Assembly: GCF_002846415.1 (NCBI RefSeq)
Contig: NZ_PJMX01000001.1
Location: forward strand, 7,998,001 to 8,062,000
Source: Streptomyces sp. TLI_146
GTDB lineage: Bacteria; Actinomycetota; Actinomycetes; Streptomycetales; Streptomycetaceae
Length of the DNA: 64,000 bases
Direction: 5' to 3'
Under the pieces are notes generated by a model. The model ran no database searches. It was not told the origin of the DNA and worked only from the letters and a program-made list of their open reading frames with translations. Made by a program: the position numbers and the translations under genes. This document shows, in pieces, positions 62,596 through 64,000 of this stretch. Positions within the stretch are counted from its first letter, which is position 1. Every line of letters starts with the position of its first letter.

Positions 62596-64000
62596 ATGAG
62601 AACGACACGACGTCGTCGGCGCCCCTGGGCGGAAGCGGCGTTCGCCGCACTGCTCTGCGCGCTGCCGCAGGGGGCCGGGCAGAGCCCGGCCGCCGCGGCC
62701 GACACTCCGCCCGGCGGCCTGATCACGTACACCCTCACGGCGAAGAACAACGGGCCGTCCGTGGCCCGCAACGCCACGGCGACCGACACCCTGCCCGACG
62801 GCATCTCGTTCGTCTCCTCGGCCGACGGCTGCTCGGCCGTCGGCCAGACGGTCACCTGCGGCCCCGAAGGGCAACTGGGTGTGGGGCAGACCAAGAAGTG
62901 GACCTTCCTCGCCCGGCTCAGTCCCTCGTACGAGGGCGACGGCTCGGACCTGGGCAACGCCGCGGTCGGCAAGTCGGACTCCACCGACCCCGACCCGGAC
63001 AACAACAGGCCCCAACCGGTGAGACCGCCCGGCCCCTTCACCCCCCAGTCCGACATCTCCGCGGTCAAGACGGCACTGGGCAGCGGACCGACGATCCCTG
63101 GTCAGGAGTACGAGTACGAGATCGACGCCTCCAACGCCGGACCCTCGGACGCCCGCAACGTCATCGCCACCGACACGCTCCCGGACGGCGTCACCTTCGT
63201 GTCCTCGGGCGCCCCCTGCACGGCGTCCGGCCAGAAGGTGACCTGCGGTCCGCAGGCCAAGCTCGTCCCCGGCGCGACCGCCAAGTGGACGTTCAAGGTG
63301 AAGCTCAGCGCCGCCTACCGGGGTGACGGCGCGGACCTGCACAACACCGCCACCGCAACCTCGGACTCCAGGGATCCCGACCCCACCAACAACACCAGCA
63401 CCGCGATCCTGCCGCCCGGCGGGGTCACGGCACCCCAGGCCGACCTGTGGGCGGCGAAGCAGCCCGCGACCACCACCCCCATCGCACCGGGCGAGACCTT
63501 CGAGTACGCGGTCACCGTCCACAACGACGGCCCCTCGCGCGCGCTGAACGCGAAGGCGACCGACACCCTGCCCGCGCGGCTGACCTTCGTCGACTCGGTG
63601 GACGGCTGCACCGCCACCGGCCGGACCGTCGGCTGCGGGCCGCAGGCGGTGCTTGAGCCGGGCGCGTCCAGGACCTGGAAGTTCAGGGTCAGGCTCGACT
63701 CCGAGTACACCGGCGACGGCAGCGACATCCGCAACACCGCCACCGTCTCGTCCGACACCAAGGACCCCGTCCCGGCCAACAACACCAGCTCTCCGGCCGG
63801 TCTGCCCGGCAGCACGGTCAACCGGCCCACCGCCGACCTGGCGGTGACCAAGACCGCCGTGGGTGACACCCCGCCTGCCCCCGGCACCACCTTCGACTAC
63901 AAGATCACGGTGACGAACAACGGCCCGTCGGCCGACGCCTACAACGTGAAACTCACCGACGACCTCCCCGAAGGCCTGTCGTACGTGACGTCCTCCCCGG
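62596..64000 (+). CDS. DUF11-repeat surface protein, 5' part (runs off the window)
   Basis: The frame from ATG 62596 stays open to the end of the window (468 codons). The signal is RRPWAEAAFAALLCALPQGAGQSPAAAA. It has four DUF11 modules so far, each about 125 residues, with GLITYTLTAKNNGPSVARNATATDTLPDG, YEYEIDASNAGPSDARNVIATDTLP, EYAVTVHNDGPSRALNAKATDTLP and YKITVTNNGPSADAYNVKLTDDLP. The first module lacks its first strand (it starts at DTPPGGLITYT). The gene lies 86 bases after the preceding stop. The ribosome site is weak. Confidence 0.82.
   Translation, partial: MRTTRRRRRPWAEAAFAALLCALPQGAGQSPAAAADTPPGGLITYTLTAKNNGPSVARNATATDTLPDGISFVSSADGCSAVGQTVTCGPEGQLGVGQTKKWTFLARLSPSYEGDGSDLGNAAVGKSDSTDPDPDNNRPQPVRPPGPFTPQSDISAVKTALGSGPTIPGQEYEYEIDASNAGPSDARNVIATDTLPDGVTFVSSGAPCTASGQKVTCGPQAKLVPGATAKWTFKVKLSAAYRGDGADLHNTATATSDSRDPDPTNNTSTAILPPGGVTAPQADLWAAKQPATTTPIAPGETFEYAVTVHNDGPSRALNAKATDTLPARLTFVDSVDGCTATGRTVGCGPQAVLEPGASRTWKFRVRLDSEYTGDGSDIRNTATVSSDTKDPVPANNTSSPAGLPGSTVNRPTADLAVTKTAVGDTPPAPGTTFDYKITVTNNGPSADAYNVKLTDDLPEGLSYVTSSP

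Overview
The window is high-GC actinobacterial DNA. GTG starts, GGAGG ribosome sites, Tat and lipoprotein exports, a chaplin-like protein, SnoaL-fused ECF sigma factors and many small regulators all point to Streptomyces or a close relative. No rRNA, tRNA, transposase, phage gene or CRISPR array was seen. Functions are inferred by reading translations and motifs; no database search was possible.

Layout. 1-8.5 kb is mixed chromosomal content: chloramphenicol phosphotransferase, GlxA regulator with isochorismatase-like hydrolase, LysE exporter with Lrp regulator, DyP peroxidase, beta-helix lipoprotein, L,D-transpeptidase. 8.6-11.5 kb is a large secreted SdrD/SpaA-type protein. 11.6-28.1 kb is the most coherent block: a LysR regulator, two paralogous secreted M6-type metalloproteases at its two ends, a five-gene peptide ABC transporter, a three-subunit FAD/2Fe-2S dehydrogenase, a DapA-family deaminase/aldolase, an aldehyde dehydrogenase and a prolyl-aminopeptidase-like hydrolase. 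Together these read as import and breakdown of hydroxyproline-containing (collagen-like) peptides. A shared GTGAAAT-type operator precedes several of the units and in one case fills the promoter spacer exactly.

28.1-34.7 kb holds a LysM protein, a 1339-residue TPR-CHAT (caspase-like) protein and a divergent PQQ-propeller membrane protein. 34.7-47 kb is a run of small regulator/enzyme pairs (MerR with class II aldolase and CMD protein, MarR with SRPBCC, SnoaL-ECF sigma with AhpD-like, TetR with VOC, MFS with CGNR). It includes three decayed genes: YceI and LuxR fragments, and a WYL regulator that has lost its WYL domain.

47.3-52.7 kb carries a compact class II lanthipeptide locus (lanA, lanM) ending in a 17-bp perfect hairpin that holds the lanM stop codon in its loop, then a convergent short chaplin-like gene, then a rifampicin monooxygenase (rox) preceded by a palindrome resembling the rifamycin-associated element. 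52.7-58.9 kb holds a HAD phosphatase, LeuE-type exporter, ArsR/MFS pair, a frameshifted GlxA regulator, a dienelactone hydrolase and a MarR-like gene behind a SoxR-box-like promoter. 59-64 kb is a family of three consecutive surface proteins with DUF11 repeats; the first has an LPDTG sortase signal, the second a lectin-like domain, and the third runs off the window end.
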